The translations under genes were made by a program, and so were the position numbers. The notes under the pieces were generated by a model, which made no database searches, had not been told where the DNA came from, and worked only from the letters and a program-made list of their open reading frames with translations. A stretch of 42,079 bases of DNA from Mesorhizobium sp. BR1-1-16 (GTDB lineage: Bacteria; Pseudomonadota; Alphaproteobacteria; Rhizobiales; Kaistiaceae): the NCBI RefSeq assembly GCF_020165495.1, contig NZ_JAIUIE010000021.1, positions 1-42,079 on the forward strand. Direction: 5' to 3'. Of the stretch, positions 19,426-28,229 are shown piece by piece. Every line of letters starts with the position of its first letter. The stretch's first letter is position 1.

Positions 19426-20658
19426 ATGTCCACCGCCGTCTCGCCGCTCGCCGTTCCGTTTCCTGACATGCCGCCGATCGCCGGTGTCGCCTTCGCCACG
19501 GCGGCGGCCGGGATCAAGTATCGCGACCGCCGCGACGTGTTCCTCGCACTCTTCGAGGCTGGCACGACGGTCGCGGGCGTGTTCACGCGTTCGAAATGCC
19601 CGTCGGCACCGGTCGACTGGTGCCGGGCAGCGCTTGCCGGGGGCTCCGCCCGCGCGCTTCTCGTCAATTCCGGCAATGCCAACGCCTTCACCGGCAAGAA
19701 GGGCCGCGCCACCACCGAGGCGCAGGGCGCGTTGGCGGCAGCGGCTGCCGGCTGCCGCCCCGACGAGGTGTTCATCGCCTCGACCGGCGTCATCGGCGAG
19801 CCGCTCGACCCGGAAAAGTTTGCCGCCGTGCTGCCTGAGACGGCGCAGCGCGTCGCGGAAGGGCCGTGGATCGACGCGGCGCGGGCCATCATGACCACCG
19901 ACACCTTCCCGAAGGGCGCCACGCGCCGCGTGAAGATCGGGGATGCCGAGGTCATCATCAACGGCATCGCCAAGGGCGCCGGCATGATCGCGCCTGACAT
20001 GGCGACGATGCTGTCCTTCGTCGCGACCGACGCGGCGATCGCGGCGCCGGCGCTGCAGGCCATTCTCTCCGACGGCGTCGAGGCGAGCTTCAATTCGGTG
20101 ACGGTCGACAGTGATACGTCGACCTCGGACACGCTGCTTCTGTTCGCGACGGGCAAGGCGGATGGCGCGACGCTCATCACCGAGCCGAGCGATCCGCGGC
20201 TCGAGGATTTCCGTTTGGCGCTCGACGAGGTGCTGAAGGATCTCGCGATCCAGGTCGCTCGCGACGGCGAGGGCGCACGCAAGCTGATCGAGGTTCGCGT
20301 CTTCGGTGCGCTTTCCGATGCATCGGCGAAGCGCGTCGCGCTGTCGATCGCCAATTCGCCGCTGGTCAAGACCGCCGCGGCTGGCGAGGACGCCAATTGG
20401 GGCCGCGTCGTCATGGCCGTCGGCAAGGCCGGCGAGCCCGCTGACCGTGACCGCCTGTCGATCGCGTTCGGCGACATCCGCGTCGCCTTCGAGGGCGAGC
20501 GCGATCCGGATTATTCTGAGGCCGCTGCGTCCGCCTATATGAAGAATGACGAGATCGTGATCACGGCCGATCTTGGCCTTGCCGCCGGCAAGGCGCGGGT
20601 ATGGACCTGCGATCTCACCAAGGAATATGTCGCCATCAATGGCGACTATCGGAGCTGA
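19426..20658 (+). CDS. argJ: bifunctional ornithine acetyltransferase / N-acetylglutamate synthase
   Basis: Arginine synthesis enzyme that moves the acetyl group from N-acetylornithine to glutamate and may also make N-acetylglutamate from acetyl-CoA. The 410-residue product begins in earnest at [20 protein letters not shown]. It contains [26 protein letters not shown], and the self-cleavage region [16 protein letters not shown], where the precursor is split between Ala and Thr into two subunits. The C-terminus SANWGR-like segment reads [17 protein letters not shown], as expected. I chose ATG 19426 from the family N-terminus; the frame stays open upstream without homology. Followed after one base by the acetyltransferase gene. 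Confidence 0.96.
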   Translation: MSTAVSPLAVPFPDMPPIAGVAFATAAAGIKYRDRRDVFLALFEAGTTVAGVFTRSKCPSAPVDWCRAALAGGSARALLVNSGNANAFTGKKGRATTEAQGALAAAAAGCRPDEVFIASTGVIGEPLDPEKFAAVLPETAQRVAEGPWIDAARAIMTTDTFPKGATRRVKIGDAEVIINGIAKGAGMIAPDMATMLSFVATDAAIAAPALQAILSDGVEASFNSVTVDSDTSTSDTLLLFATGKADGATLITEPSDPRLEDFRLALDEVLKDLAIQVARDGEGARKLIEVRVFGALSDASAKRVALSIANSPLVKTAAAGEDANWGRVVMAVGKAGEPADRDRLSIAFGDIRVAFEGERDPDYSEAAASAYMKNDEIVITADLGLAAGKARVWTCDLTKEYVAINGDYRS

Positions 20659-20659
20659 G

Positions 20660-21430
20660 ATGGCGGGCGAGGCGCGGACGCTGCCCACGACACTGCAGAT
20701 CGAGGGGGCGTGCCTTTCGGCCTGGCCGGCGATCGCGGTTGTCCATGAGGGGGCGTGGCTTTGGCGCTTCGCGCATGGCTACAGCAAGCGCTCGAACGCG
20801 TTCCAATGCCTCGATCCCGCCGATGACGGCGATGCCGAGGCGCGGATAAAGGCGCTGTCGGCGCTGTCGCGTCGGCATGGCATCGAGCCGGTGTTCCGCG
20901 TCACGCCGCTGGCCGGCCCCGGCGTCGTCGCCGCGCTCGACCGACTCGGCTGGGCGCCGTTCGAGGAAAGCCGCGTTCTGGCGATGGATCTGACGGCGGA
21001 GCCGCCTGCGCCTGCGGGCGATATCCGCTGGCTCAATCCGGGCGATCCGCGCTGGTATCGCGCCGAGGCGAGCCTTTCCGGCTATGACGCGCGCACGCTC
21101 GAAACGCTGAAGACGCTGCTCTCGCTGATCGCCTATGAGAGCAAAGGCATTGTGGTTCATGGCCGCGACGGAACGCCGGCGGCGGCGGCGCTGGCCGTCA
21201 ATGCCGGCGGCATCGGCGTCTATCTGAATGTAGTGGCCGACAAGGCGCGGCGCCGCCAGGGCCTCGGTACGGCGGTCATGCGCGCGGCGCTCGGCTGGAC
21301 GCGCGAGAAGGGCGCCACCAGCGCCGCGATCCAGGTCGTCTCCGACAATGCGCCGGCGATCGCGCTCTATGAGCAGCTCGGCTTCGTCGAACAGTACCGC
21401 TACCATTATCGCCGCCCTCCGAAAGCCTGA
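20660..21430 (+). CDS. GNAT family N-acetyltransferase, two-domain
   Basis: Acetyltransferase of 256 residues with unknown substrate. The C-terminal half carries the acetyl-CoA site (VADKARRRQGLGTAVMRAAL, then SDNAPAIALYEQLGFVEQYR). The N-terminal half (about 1-110) has the WLWRFAHGYSKRSNAFQCL segment seen in a widespread subgroup encoded beside argJ and mutT in alphaproteobacteria. I chose ATG 20660: it follows the argJ stop by one base and has GGAG 5 bases upstream, inside the last argJ codons, so translation is coupled to argJ. The longer upstream open frame lies within argJ and is not coding. Confidence 0.9.
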   Translation: MAGEARTLPTTLQIEGACLSAWPAIAVVHEGAWLWRFAHGYSKRSNAFQCLDPADDGDAEARIKALSALSRRHGIEPVFRVTPLAGPGVVAALDRLGWAPFEESRVLAMDLTAEPPAPAGDIRWLNPGDPRWYRAEASLSGYDARTLETLKTLLSLIAYESKGIVVHGRDGTPAAAALAVNAGGIGVYLNVVADKARRRQGLGTAVMRAALGWTREKGATSAAIQVVSDNAPAIALYEQLGFVEQYRYHYRRPPKA

Positions 21431-21436
21431 GTTTTC

Positions 21437-21838
21437 ATGTCCCGATTGCTGCTCGTCGTCGCCTGCGCGCTTGTTGATCCCGACAATCGTGTGCTGATCG
21501 CCCAGCGGCCGGAGGGAAAGTCTCTGGCCGGTCTCTGGGAGTTTCCGGGCGGCAAGGTCGACGCCGGCGAGGCGCCGGAAGCGGCGCTGATCCGCGAACT
21601 CCGCGAGGAGCTCGGCATCGAGACCAAGGAAGCCTGTCTCGCGCCGCTGACCTTCGCCAGCCATGCCTATGACGACTTCCACCTGCTGATGCCGCTCTAT
21701 GTCTGCCGGCGCTGGACCGGCACGCCTGAAAGCCGCGAGGGCCAGGCGCTGAAATGGGTGCGCGCCAAGGCGCTCCGCGACTATCCGATGCCGCCGGCCG
21801 ACCTGCCGCTGATCGCGCCGCTGGTCGATCTTCTCTAG
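21437..21838 (+). CDS. mutT: 8-oxo-dGTP diphosphatase (NUDIX hydrolase)
   Basis: Sanitises the nucleotide pool by hydrolysing 8-oxo-dGTP so that it is not inserted into DNA. The 133-residue product has the full NUDIX box GGKVDAGEAPEAALIRELRE followed by ELGI, at about residues 37-60, with all metal-binding glutamates. LIAQRPEGKSLAGLWEFPGG is typical of MutT proper. The start lies 6 bases after the acetyltransferase gene, so argJ-acetyltransferase-mutT is one operon. The stop codon shares a CTAG with the convergent DUF2161 gene. Confidence 0.94.
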   Translation: MSRLLLVVACALVDPDNRVLIAQRPEGKSLAGLWEFPGGKVDAGEAPEAALIRELREELGIETKEACLAPLTFASHAYDDFHLLMPLYVCRRWTGTPESREGQALKWVRAKALRDYPMPPADLPLIAPLVDLL

Positions 21839-22545
21839 GGTCCGTCGTCCGCCGGCGGGCGTGATTCTGCCATCTCATCGGCCGTCGCGGGCGGCAGGTG
21901 ATCGGCAAAGGTGACCAGCGCGCCGTGCCCCGCGCCGGTCAGGCCGTAGATGCCGCGCTCGATGCGCTCGAACCAGCCATAGACATTGGTTTGCAGGATC
22001 TTTGCCGCGTCCGGAGCGAGCGGCTTCAATTGGCGCGGCGAAGCGCTTGCCGCCGCCAGCGCGTTGGCGATCGTCAGGGCCTGCTGGCGATAGGCGGTCA
22101 TCTGCGGCAGCCGCGTCGAGCCGCCGGTCACCGGATCGCCGCGGCGGCGGCGGAATTCGGCGACGATGCGCGAGCGCCGCTTGCCATCGCGGCGCGGCTT
22201 CCAGGGTTCGGGCTCGACGATCACTTCGATCCCGCCTGAAGGTGTGACGGCCAGAAGGCCGAAACCGAGGAAGCGGCAGAGCTTCTTCACGCGTGGGTCG
22301 CCTTCGCGGCCGCGACCGCGCTTCGAGGCGGCGACCGCGAGCCAGATCTCGTCGCAGGCCGGCGTCCTGTCGACCGCCTGCAGGACAAGCTCGAGCGTAA
22401 AGGTCTGTTTCAATTCGCCGATGACGACGAGTTCGGGCGTCCCATCCGCGATGCCGACAAGATCGCAGCCCCGCACCTCGCCCTTCACCGCAAGGCCGAG
22501 AGCCTCGAGATAACGCTTCACCGGCAGATAGAGGTCGGTTTCCAA
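21835..22545 (-). CDS. DUF2161 family protein with PD-(D/E)XK nuclease-like fold
   Basis: Protein of 236 residues in the DUF2161 family, predicted from fold to be a phosphodiesterase or nuclease. The N-terminal ETDLYLPVKRYLEALGLAVKG leads into GEVRGCDLVGI and VVIGELKQTF, which supply the D...ExK triad of the PD-(D/E)XK fold. Later segments are VLQAVDRTPACDEIWLAV and, at the C-terminus, a winged-helix-like part with ILQTNVYGWFERIERGIYGL. I used TTG 22545 because the family starts at ETDLY. The frame is open for 45 more codons to 22680, but that part is Pro/Arg-rich and unlike the family. Target unknown. Confidence 0.82.
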   Translation of the reverse strand: METDLYLPVKRYLEALGLAVKGEVRGCDLVGIADGTPELVVIGELKQTFTLELVLQAVDRTPACDEIWLAVAASKRGRGREGDPRVKKLCRFLGFGLLAVTPSGGIEVIVEPEPWKPRRDGKRRSRIVAEFRRRRGDPVTGGSTRLPQMTAYRQQALTIANALAAASASPRQLKPLAPDAAKILQTNVYGWFERIERGIYGLTGAGHGALVTFADHLPPATADEMAESRPPADDGP

Positions 22546-22627
22546 GGGGCGAGCTCTCGATGGCAGGCCGATTCGGCCGGCATACCCCTGTCTCGGACAA
22601 GGGCGCGGCCGTTGGCAAGCGCGCGGC

Positions 22628-23515
22628 TTAGTCGGTCCCTTTTTCCTTCTCGGCGGGGAGGGCGGCATGCCGTGCCGCATTCACGGCATCTTCGAGCCGC
22701 GCTGTGGCCGAGCCCGGCTTCAGCGGCTTCGGCTGGCTTTCATGCGGCGCCCAGGCCGAAACCGAAACGAAGTCGAATGTGGCGCGGATGCGCCCATCGG
22801 CATCGGCGAACCGCTCGGCATAAAGCGCGGCCGCGCGGCCGGCGATGGCGCGGGTCAGCGGCCGTGGATCGCGTTCGGCCAGCACATTGCCGGCGCCCAT
22901 GGCGCGGAGGTCGCGCACCAGATGGAACATCGTGTCGTAGCGGACCGTGATGCGATCGGTATCGACGACGGGCAGCGCGAAGCCGGCCCGCTGCAGGAGC
23001 GATCCGACATCGCGGATATCGGCGAACGGCGCGACACGCGGGCCGGCGCCGCCGCGCAGTTCGGCCTCGGCGCCGGCCAGCGCGGTGCGCAGCTCCATCA
23101 ATGTCTCGCCGCCCGCGAAGATCGCGAGCAGCAGCCCATCGCCGGCAAGCGCGCGGCGGATCTGCGTCAGCATGCCCGGCAGATCATTGACCCATTGCAG
23201 CGCCAGCGCGCTCACGGCGAGATCGAACTGTGCGGGCTCGAGGGCCAGCGCTTCGGCGCCGCCCCCATGCGTCCACGCGGCTCGCTCGATGCTGCCGACC
23301 TGTCCGCCTGCCAGAAGCGCTTCGGCGAGCGCGGGCGTCGGCGTGCCGATATCGACGGCGCGGGCGAAGTGGCGGTTGACGGTCATGAGGCGATCGGCCA
23401 GTTCATCGACGGCCTGGCGGAGCAGGAAATCGGCGCCAGGGACGGCCATGCGCGAAGCGCGCGCCTGGCGGAGCGCGAGCAGGGCCGGATCGAAGATGGT
23501 CGGTGCGCCGCTCAT
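22628..23515 (-). CDS. SAM-dependent methyltransferase, BioC/NDUFAF5-like
   Basis: Class I methyltransferase of 295 residues. Identifying features are the N-terminal IFDPALLALRQARAS (common to the alphaproteobacterial proteins related to BioC and mitochondrial NDUFAF5), FARAVDIGTPTPALAEALL in the SAM-binding position, FDLAVSALALQWVNDLPGML, and DGLLLAIFAGGETLMELR. The glycine-rich motif I is weak (DIGTPTP), but this also holds for NDUFAF5 relatives. The end is variable and charged. Substrate not determinable; relatives act on malonyl-ACP (BioC) or hydroxylate an arginine in complex I (NDUFAF5). Divergent from comF by about 100 bases; ribosome binding site weak. Confidence 0.85.
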   Translation of the reverse strand: MSGAPTIFDPALLALRQARASRMAVPGADFLLRQAVDELADRLMTVNRHFARAVDIGTPTPALAEALLAGGQVGSIERAAWTHGGGAEALALEPAQFDLAVSALALQWVNDLPGMLTQIRRALAGDGLLLAIFAGGETLMELRTALAGAEAELRGGAGPRVAPFADIRDVGSLLQRAGFALPVVDTDRITVRYDTMFHLVRDLRAMGAGNVLAERDPRPLTRAIAGRAAALYAERFADADGRIRATFDFVSVSAWAPHESQPKPLKPGSATARLEDAVNAARHAALPAEKEKGTD

Positions 23516-23617
23516 GGGGAAATCCGCGCTCGGAAGGGGTCCGCTGCTATATGGGCTGCTCCTGCGCCGCGGTCAAAGCCGCTTCCGCGTTGCGGCTGCG
23601 GCGCCTATGCTTGCGAC

Positions 23618-24400
23618 ATGGAAAGCGCGGACCTCATCGGCGAGGACGAGATCCCTGCCGCCGCGCTGCGCCGGCCGGGCCTCCTCACGCGTGCGCTCGA
23701 CCTCGTTCTGCCGCCCGCCTGCATGGCCTGCGGCAAGCCGGTTGCGACCGGCGGCGCGCTTTGCAGCCAATGCTGGGGCGTCATCCGCTGGATCGAGCGG
23801 CCGTTCTGCGAGCGGCTGGCGATTCCCTTCGGCTATGACATCGGACCCGGCGCGCTATCGGCGGAGGCCATTGCCCATCCGCCGCCCTTTGCCCGCCTGC
23901 GCGCGGTCTGCATCTATGGGGCCGAAGCGGGCCATATCGTCCAGGCGCTGAAATATGGCGACCGCACCGAACTTGCCAAGCCGATCGGCGTGATGATGGC
24001 ACGGGCACTCGGGCCTGTTGCCGATGAGGTCGACGTGGTCCTGCCGGTGCCGCTGCATCGGCGGCGGCTGTGGCAGCGGCGTTTCAACCAGTCGGCGCTG
24101 CTCGCCGAGGCGCTGGCCGGGGCCATCCACCGACCCTATGACCCCGCGCTCCTCGCGCGCATCCGCCCGACGCGGCAGCAGGTCGGGTTGAAGGCCAACG
24201 AGCGCGCGAAAAACGTCGAGGGTGCGTTTCGGGTGCCGGCGGCGCTGGCGCCATCGCTGAAGGGGCGGCGGGTGCTGTTGGTGGACGACGTCTATACCAC
24301 TGGCGCGACCGTCAAGGCCGCGACGCGGGCGTTGCTCCGAGGCGGCGCGAAGGCCGTCGAGGTGGCCGTTTTCGCGCGGGTTGTCGAAGGGATGCCCTGA
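23618..24400 (+). CDS. comF: ComF family phosphoribosyltransferase-like protein
   Basis: Cytoplasmic protein of 260 residues related to ComF of competent bacteria. An N-terminal zinc-finger-like part has paired cysteines (CMACGKPVATGGALCSQC, about residues 38-55). A type I phosphoribosyltransferase domain follows, with LPVPLHRRRLWQRRFNQSALLA and the PRPP loop VLLVDDVYTTGATVKAATRAL near the C-terminus. In transformable bacteria ComF acts in DNA uptake, but this gene is widespread in alphaproteobacteria without proven competence. I chose ATG 23618 (MESADLIGEDEIP) from the family start; the frame is open upstream for some 950 bases opposite the methyltransferase gene and is not coding there. Confidence 0.9.
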   Translation: MESADLIGEDEIPAAALRRPGLLTRALDLVLPPACMACGKPVATGGALCSQCWGVIRWIERPFCERLAIPFGYDIGPGALSAEAIAHPPPFARLRAVCIYGAEAGHIVQALKYGDRTELAKPIGVMMARALGPVADEVDVVLPVPLHRRRLWQRRFNQSALLAEALAGAIHRPYDPALLARIRPTRQQVGLKANERAKNVEGAFRVPAALAPSLKGRRVLLVDDVYTTGATVKAATRALLRGGAKAVEVAVFARVVEGMP

Positions 24401-24442
24401 GCCCTATATTGCGCTGCTTCCAAAGCCATCAGGGATCCAGCA

Positions 24443-24700
24443 ATGGCCGATGTGACGATCTACACCCGGCAGGGCTGCGGCTACTGCGTCGCGGCCAAAC
24501 GGCTGCTCGACCGGAAGGGCGTCGCCTATGCCGAGCATGATGCGACCGGCAATCCGTCGCTGCGCCAGCAGATGATCGATCGCGCTCATGGCCGCTCGAC
24601 ATTCCCGCAGATCTTCATCGGCGAGACGCATGTCGGCGGATGCGATGATCTGCACGCGCTCGAGGCGGAGGGCCGGCTGGAAGCGCTGCTCGCTTCCTGA
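24443..24700 (+). CDS. grxC: glutaredoxin 3
   Basis: Small thiol-disulfide oxidoreductase of 85 residues that uses glutathione to reduce protein disulfides. The active site is CGYC (residues 11-14) after VTIYTRQG, which is usual for alphaproteobacterial Grx3, whereas Escherichia coli has CPYC. The glutathione-binding segments STFPQIFIG and HVGGCDDL are present. It lies 42 bases after comF and 39 before the nitrilase gene, so the four genes comF-grxC-nitrilase-DUF1178 are probably one unit. Confidence 0.95.
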   Translation: MADVTIYTRQGCGYCVAAKRLLDRKGVAYAEHDATGNPSLRQQMIDRAHGRSTFPQIFIGETHVGGCDDLHALEAEGRLEALLAS

Positions 24701-24739
24701 GTGCTCTGACCACTTTTTTGACGTTCGAAGGAGAAGCCG

Positions 24740-25594
24740 ATGACGAGCTTCAAGGCTGCTTGCGTGCAGATGAACAGCGGCCGGTCGGTGGAGGCCAATG
24801 TCGAAGCCGCCGAGGCGCTGATCCGCGCCGCCGCCGCTGCCGGTGCAAGCTATGTGCTGACGCCCGAGATGACCACCATCCTCGATCGTGACCGCGAGAA
24901 CCTCTTGGCCTCGATCGGCCCTGAAGATGTCGATCTCTCGCTGCAGCGCTTTCGTGAGCTGGCGCGCGAGCTCGGCATCCACCTCCATATCGGCTCGATG
25001 GCGATCCGGCTGCCCGACGATCACATCGCCAACCGCTCCTTCGTGATCGCGCCAAACGGCTCCATCGTCGGCCGATACGACAAGATCCACATGTTCGACG
25101 TCGATCTTTCCGGCGGCGAGAGCTATCGCGAATCGGCGACCTATCGTGCCGGCGAGACGGCCGTGGTCACCGATCTTCCCTGGACCAAGCTTGGGCTCAC
25201 CATCTGTTACGACGTGCGCTTCCCGGTCCTGCATCGGACGCTCGCCAAGGCCGGTGCCGCCGTGCTCGCCGTCCCCGCCGCCTTCACGAAGAAAACCGGC
25301 GAGGCGCATTGGCATGTGCTGCTGCGCGCCCGGGCGATCGAGACCGGCTCCTATATCGTTGCGGCGGCGCAGGCCGGTCATCACGAAGACGGCCGCGATA
25401 CGTTCGGCCACAGCATGATCATCGATCCCTGGGGCAAGATTCTCGCCGAGGCCAGTGGCGATCAGCCGGGCTTCATTATCGCCGATATCGACCCCGCCTT
25501 TGCCCAGTCAGCGCGGCAGGCCATCCCGGCGCTCGCCAACCAGCGCGAATTCGCCCTGCCGGCCATGCCGCAGGTTGGGTCCTTCGTGAACTGA
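24740..25594 (+). CDS. carbon-nitrogen hydrolase (nitrilase superfamily, Nit1/Nit2-like)
   Basis: Cytoplasmic amidase-like hydrolase of 284 residues. The catalytic triad is visible: Glu in YVLTPEMT (near residue 43), Lys in GRYDKIHMFDV (near 116) and Cys in LGLTICYDVRFP (near 157). The pattern, including HMFDVDLSGGESYRES, is that of the Nit1/Nit2 branch, whose known activities include omega-amidase and deaminated-glutathione amidase. The neighbouring glutaredoxin gene makes a glutathione-repair role attractive but unproven. AAGGAG precedes ATG 24740 by 6 bases. Confidence 0.92.
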   Translation: MTSFKAACVQMNSGRSVEANVEAAEALIRAAAAAGASYVLTPEMTTILDRDRENLLASIGPEDVDLSLQRFRELARELGIHLHIGSMAIRLPDDHIANRSFVIAPNGSIVGRYDKIHMFDVDLSGGESYRESATYRAGETAVVTDLPWTKLGLTICYDVRFPVLHRTLAKAGAAVLAVPAAFTKKTGEAHWHVLLRARAIETGSYIVAAAQAGHHEDGRDTFGHSMIIDPWGKILAEASGDQPGFIIADIDPAFAQSARQAIPALANQREFALPAMPQVGSFVN

Positions 25595-25610
25595 CCCCAT
25601 ATCAAGACGC

Positions 25611-26060
25611 ATGATACGCTATGATCTCATCTGTGAGGCCGGCCACGATTTCGATGGCTGGTTTCGCGACGCCGGCGCCTTCGACAAGGCGGTGGCTGCG
25701 GGCGCCGTGAGCTGCACGATCTGCGGCTCCGAGAAAGTCATGAAGGCGTTGATGGCCCCGGCCGTCGCGACCGCGCGCAAGCGCCAGCAGGTGCAAGAAA
25801 AGCTGGCGGCGCTTCAGGTTGCGGCGCCCGATCCGCGTCAGGCGGCGCTGGCCGACATGCTCCGGCAGGTGCGCGCGCATGTCGAGGCAACGGCCGATTA
25901 TGTCGGCGACCGCTTCGCGGAAGAGGCGCGCAAGATCCATTACGGCGAGACGGAAGCGCACGGCATCTATGGCGAGGCTTCTCCTGCCGAGGCCCATGCC
26001 CTCGCGGAAGAGGGCATCGAGGTTCATCCGCTGCCGCGGCTGCCCGAAGAGGGCAACTGA
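25611..26060 (+). CDS. DUF1178 family protein
   Basis: Conserved protein of 149 residues with unknown function. The N-terminus MIRYDLICEAGHDFDGWFRD and the CTICGS pair give a small zinc-ribbon-like module (Cys8, then CxxC at about 35-38). A central coiled-coil-prone segment follows, and then VGDRFAEEARKIHYGETEAH and GIYGEAS near the C-terminus, all typical of DUF1178. It starts 16 bases after the nitrilase stop, so the two are cotranscribed. Convergent with ubiG 9 bases away. Confidence 0.92.
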   Translation: MIRYDLICEAGHDFDGWFRDAGAFDKAVAAGAVSCTICGSEKVMKALMAPAVATARKRQQVQEKLAALQVAAPDPRQAALADMLRQVRAHVEATADYVGDRFAEEARKIHYGETEAHGIYGEASPAEAHALAEEGIEVHPLPRLPEEGN

Positions 26061-26069
26061 CCGCCGCGC

Positions 26070-26822
26070 TCAGTCGCGCGTGGCCGCCAGCATGTAGTTG
26101 ACGTCCATGTCGCGCGACGTCTTCCAGATATCGCGCAGCGGGTCGTAGACGACGCCGGATTGTGCCGAGGGCGCGAGGCCCGCCTCGGCGAGCGCTGCTT
26201 CCAGTTCGCGCGGCTTGACCAGCTTCTCGTAGCTGTGCGTGCCGCGTGGCAGCCAGCGCAGCACATATTCGGCCCCCATGATGGCGAGCATGAAGGCCTT
26301 CGGCGTGCGATTGATGGTCGAGAACACGATCAGGCCGCCCGGCCGAACCATGCGCGCCGTTTCGCGCACGAAAAGGCCGAGATCGGCGACATGCTCGACG
26401 ATTTCCATCGCCAGCACGATGTCGAAGCTTTCGCCCGCCGCGGCCAGCGCCTCGGCCGTGGTGGCGCGATAGTCGATGTCGAGGCCGGCCTCGCTGGCGT
26501 GCAGCGTGGCGACACCGATATTGGTCGCCGACGCATCAGCGCCGACGACGGTGGCGCCGAGCCGGGCCATCGGCTCGGACAGCAGGCCGCCGCCGCAGCC
26601 GATATCGAGCAGGCGAAGGCCGGAAAGCGCACGCGGGTCCCTGGCATCGCGGGAGAAAAGCCGCGCGGCCTCATCCTTGATGAACTGGATGCGGATCGGG
26701 TTCAGCCGATGCAGCGGCGCAAACTTGCCGCCGGACGCCCACCATTCGTCGGCGATGGCCGAAAAATGCGCGATCTCGGCATCGTCGACGGTGGTGTTCT
26801 GATCTCGTGTGGCTGCAGACAT
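26070..26822 (-). CDS. ubiG: ubiquinone biosynthesis O-methyltransferase
   Basis: SAM-dependent enzyme of ubiquinone synthesis that carries out both O-methylation steps on the ring. The 250-residue product starts with [20 protein letters not shown] and [13 protein letters not shown], has the SAM motif [20 protein letters not shown], then [22 protein letters not shown] and [20 protein letters not shown] followed by [15 protein letters not shown], all UbiG-specific. A strong AAGGAG ribosome binding site lies 8 bases before ATG 26822. The convergent DUF1178 gene and, beyond an inserted cupin/TetR pair, lysC complete an arrangement common in rhizobia. Confidence 0.96.
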   Translation of the reverse strand: MSAATRDQNTTVDDAEIAHFSAIADEWWASGGKFAPLHRLNPIRIQFIKDEAARLFSRDARDPRALSGLRLLDIGCGGGLLSEPMARLGATVVGADASATNIGVATLHASEAGLDIDYRATTAEALAAAGESFDIVLAMEIVEHVADLGLFVRETARMVRPGGLIVFSTINRTPKAFMLAIMGAEYVLRWLPRGTHSYEKLVKPRELEAALAEAGLAPSAQSGVVYDPLRDIWKTSRDMDVNYMLAATRD

Positions 26823-26891
26823 CCGGCCAACTCCTTTGCGGGGAAGGTCGGTGGCGCGGGTCGCGAAGTCAAGTTCGCCCGCCGCCCGTCC

Positions 26892-27356
26892 TTACCGGGG
26901 CAGGGGGCCGAGAATGGAGATCGAGTGGCGCTCGGCAGCCGCCACAAAGCCGGCCATGTCAGGCGGAACGGGCGTCGCATCCTTCGGAACGCTGGTTTCG
27001 GCGATGAAGTCGGCGAAGTCGCCGCCGGTCGTCAGGAACAACAATCGCAGCGGGCCGCTTCCCTCGACGCGGAAACCATGGGGCGTTCCGCGCGGGCCGA
27101 AGCCAAAATCGCCGGCTTGGAGCGTGGTGATGGTGTCGCCGACGATGACCGTGACGGTACCGTCGATCACATAGAACGACTCGTCTTCGGAATGATGCAC
27201 ATGCCAGGGCGATTCGAAGCCGGGCGGGATGATCTGCTCGACCAGACTGAGGCTGCCGCCGGTCTTGGCGCGATCGGCCTTGATCCAGGTCGGGAGTCCG
27301 AGAAACCTGACCTCGTCGACCTTCGCGGCTTGGCCGGAACTGATGTGAACATTCAT
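26892..27356 (-). CDS. cupin domain-containing protein
   Basis: Single-domain cupin of 154 residues. Cupin motif 1 reads PWHVHHSEDESFYVIDGTV (HxH...E metal ligands) and motif 2 reads GDFGFGPRGTPHGFRV with the last histidine ligand, so metal binding is expected. Family members include dioxygenases and small-molecule sensors; the quercetin dioxygenase-like group is nearest in pattern. The substrate is unknown. ATG 27356 is the start (MNVHISSGQA). The open frame upstream runs into the TetR gene and is not coding. Divergent from a TetR regulator across about 110 AT-rich bases, which suggests induction by an unknown ligand. Confidence 0.88.
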   Translation of the reverse strand: MNVHISSGQAAKVDEVRFLGLPTWIKADRAKTGGSLSLVEQIIPPGFESPWHVHHSEDESFYVIDGTVTVIVGDTITTLQAGDFGFGPRGTPHGFRVEGSGPLRLLFLTTGGDFADFIAETSVPKDATPVPPDMAGFVAAAERHSISILGPLPR

Positions 27357-27465
27357 GGTGCGATTCCCCGTCTCGTCGCCGCTTCGATGGACAACCTGCG
27401 GCGTCATTGTTAATTTGACGGAATATTTATTTCGCGAAAAGTTCTTCGCGTCAATAGGGGTGATG
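27357..27465. promoter_or_regulatory. divergent cupin/tetR control region
   Basis: The 109-base gap is clearly more AT-rich than its surroundings. It holds CGTCA (27402-27406), its complement TGACG (27416-27420) and another CGTCA (27449-27453), plus the palindrome TTTCGCGAAA (27430-27439). These are candidate TetR operator elements. A TTGACG hexamer at 27415 could be part of a tetR promoter, but I see no convincing -10 box. Confidence 0.5.
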
Positions 27466-28071
27466 ATGGTCCGTCGCGAATATCGGATGAAGGAACGCGC
27501 GAAGGCGCGCGACGAGACGCGGGAGCGCATTCTCGCCGCAACGATGCAGCTGCATGATGAGCAGGGGGTGGCCGCGACATCCTTTGTGGATATCGCCAAG
27601 CGCGCGGGGATCGGCGCGGCAACCGTCTATCGCCATTTTGAAACGCCGGGGGCTCTGGTGAGAGCCTGCGGCGAGCATGTCTGGGCGGAAATGCGTCCGC
27701 CGCAGAAAGACCATGCGCCGGAACTGTTCGATTCAATCCGCGGGCGCGATGCGCGCTTGCGGCGTCTGGCCGAGGAGCTCGACCGGTTCTACGCCCGCGG
27801 TGCTCTCCGCCTTGAACGCGCGACGGCCGATCGCGACCACGTGCCGGAACTGGACCAGTTTCTCGGAGCTGTCGAAGCGGGCGTCGCGTCCTGGGTCGAC
27901 TATGCGGTCAAGGATACGGAGGAACCGGGTGGACCGTCGACGACCCCGATCCGCCGCTTGCTGGCGCTGACCAGCTTCGGCGTCTGGCTTTCCATGCTGC
28001 GGGCCGGATTGGGTCCGGAGGAGCGCGTCGACCTCCTCGCCCGTGTGCTCGCCTGTGCGATGAGGCCATGA
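27466..28071 (+). CDS. TetR/AcrR family transcriptional regulator
   Basis: Predicted ligand-controlled repressor of 201 residues. The N-terminal helix-turn-helix covers TRERILAATMQLHDEQGVAA through SFVDIAKRAGIGAATVYRHF (about residues 17-58). The remainder is an all-helical ligand domain ending LLARVLACAMRP, which resembles the C-terminal domain found with SbtR-like TetR proteins. Start choice: ATG 27466 has AGGGG 5 bases upstream; ATG 27463 and 27487 are alternatives. The frame is open to 27355 but lacks family homology there. It is divergent from the cupin gene, its probable target. Confidence 0.9.
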   Translation: MVRREYRMKERAKARDETRERILAATMQLHDEQGVAATSFVDIAKRAGIGAATVYRHFETPGALVRACGEHVWAEMRPPQKDHAPELFDSIRGRDARLRRLAEELDRFYARGALRLERATADRDHVPELDQFLGAVEAGVASWVDYAVKDTEEPGGPSTTPIRRLLALTSFGVWLSMLRAGLGPEERVDLLARVLACAMRP

Positions 28072-28229
28072 TCGTCGCGGCCGCGTCGTTGCCGGCGACT
28101 TAACGCCAGCGCTGCCGTTGCCGACCCGCGCCCGACCCGCTATGAAGGCGCCGCCCGGCGCGGTTTCCTTTGCCGGGAGTGCCCCATTCCTTCCGCCCTT
28201 CTGCGGAAACTGCCCTTCGAAGGTTGATG

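Noticed and set aside
22667-23617. The long in-frame 5' extension of comF
   Set aside because: It lies opposite the methyltransferase gene and lacks ComF homology; the family start matches ATG 23618.
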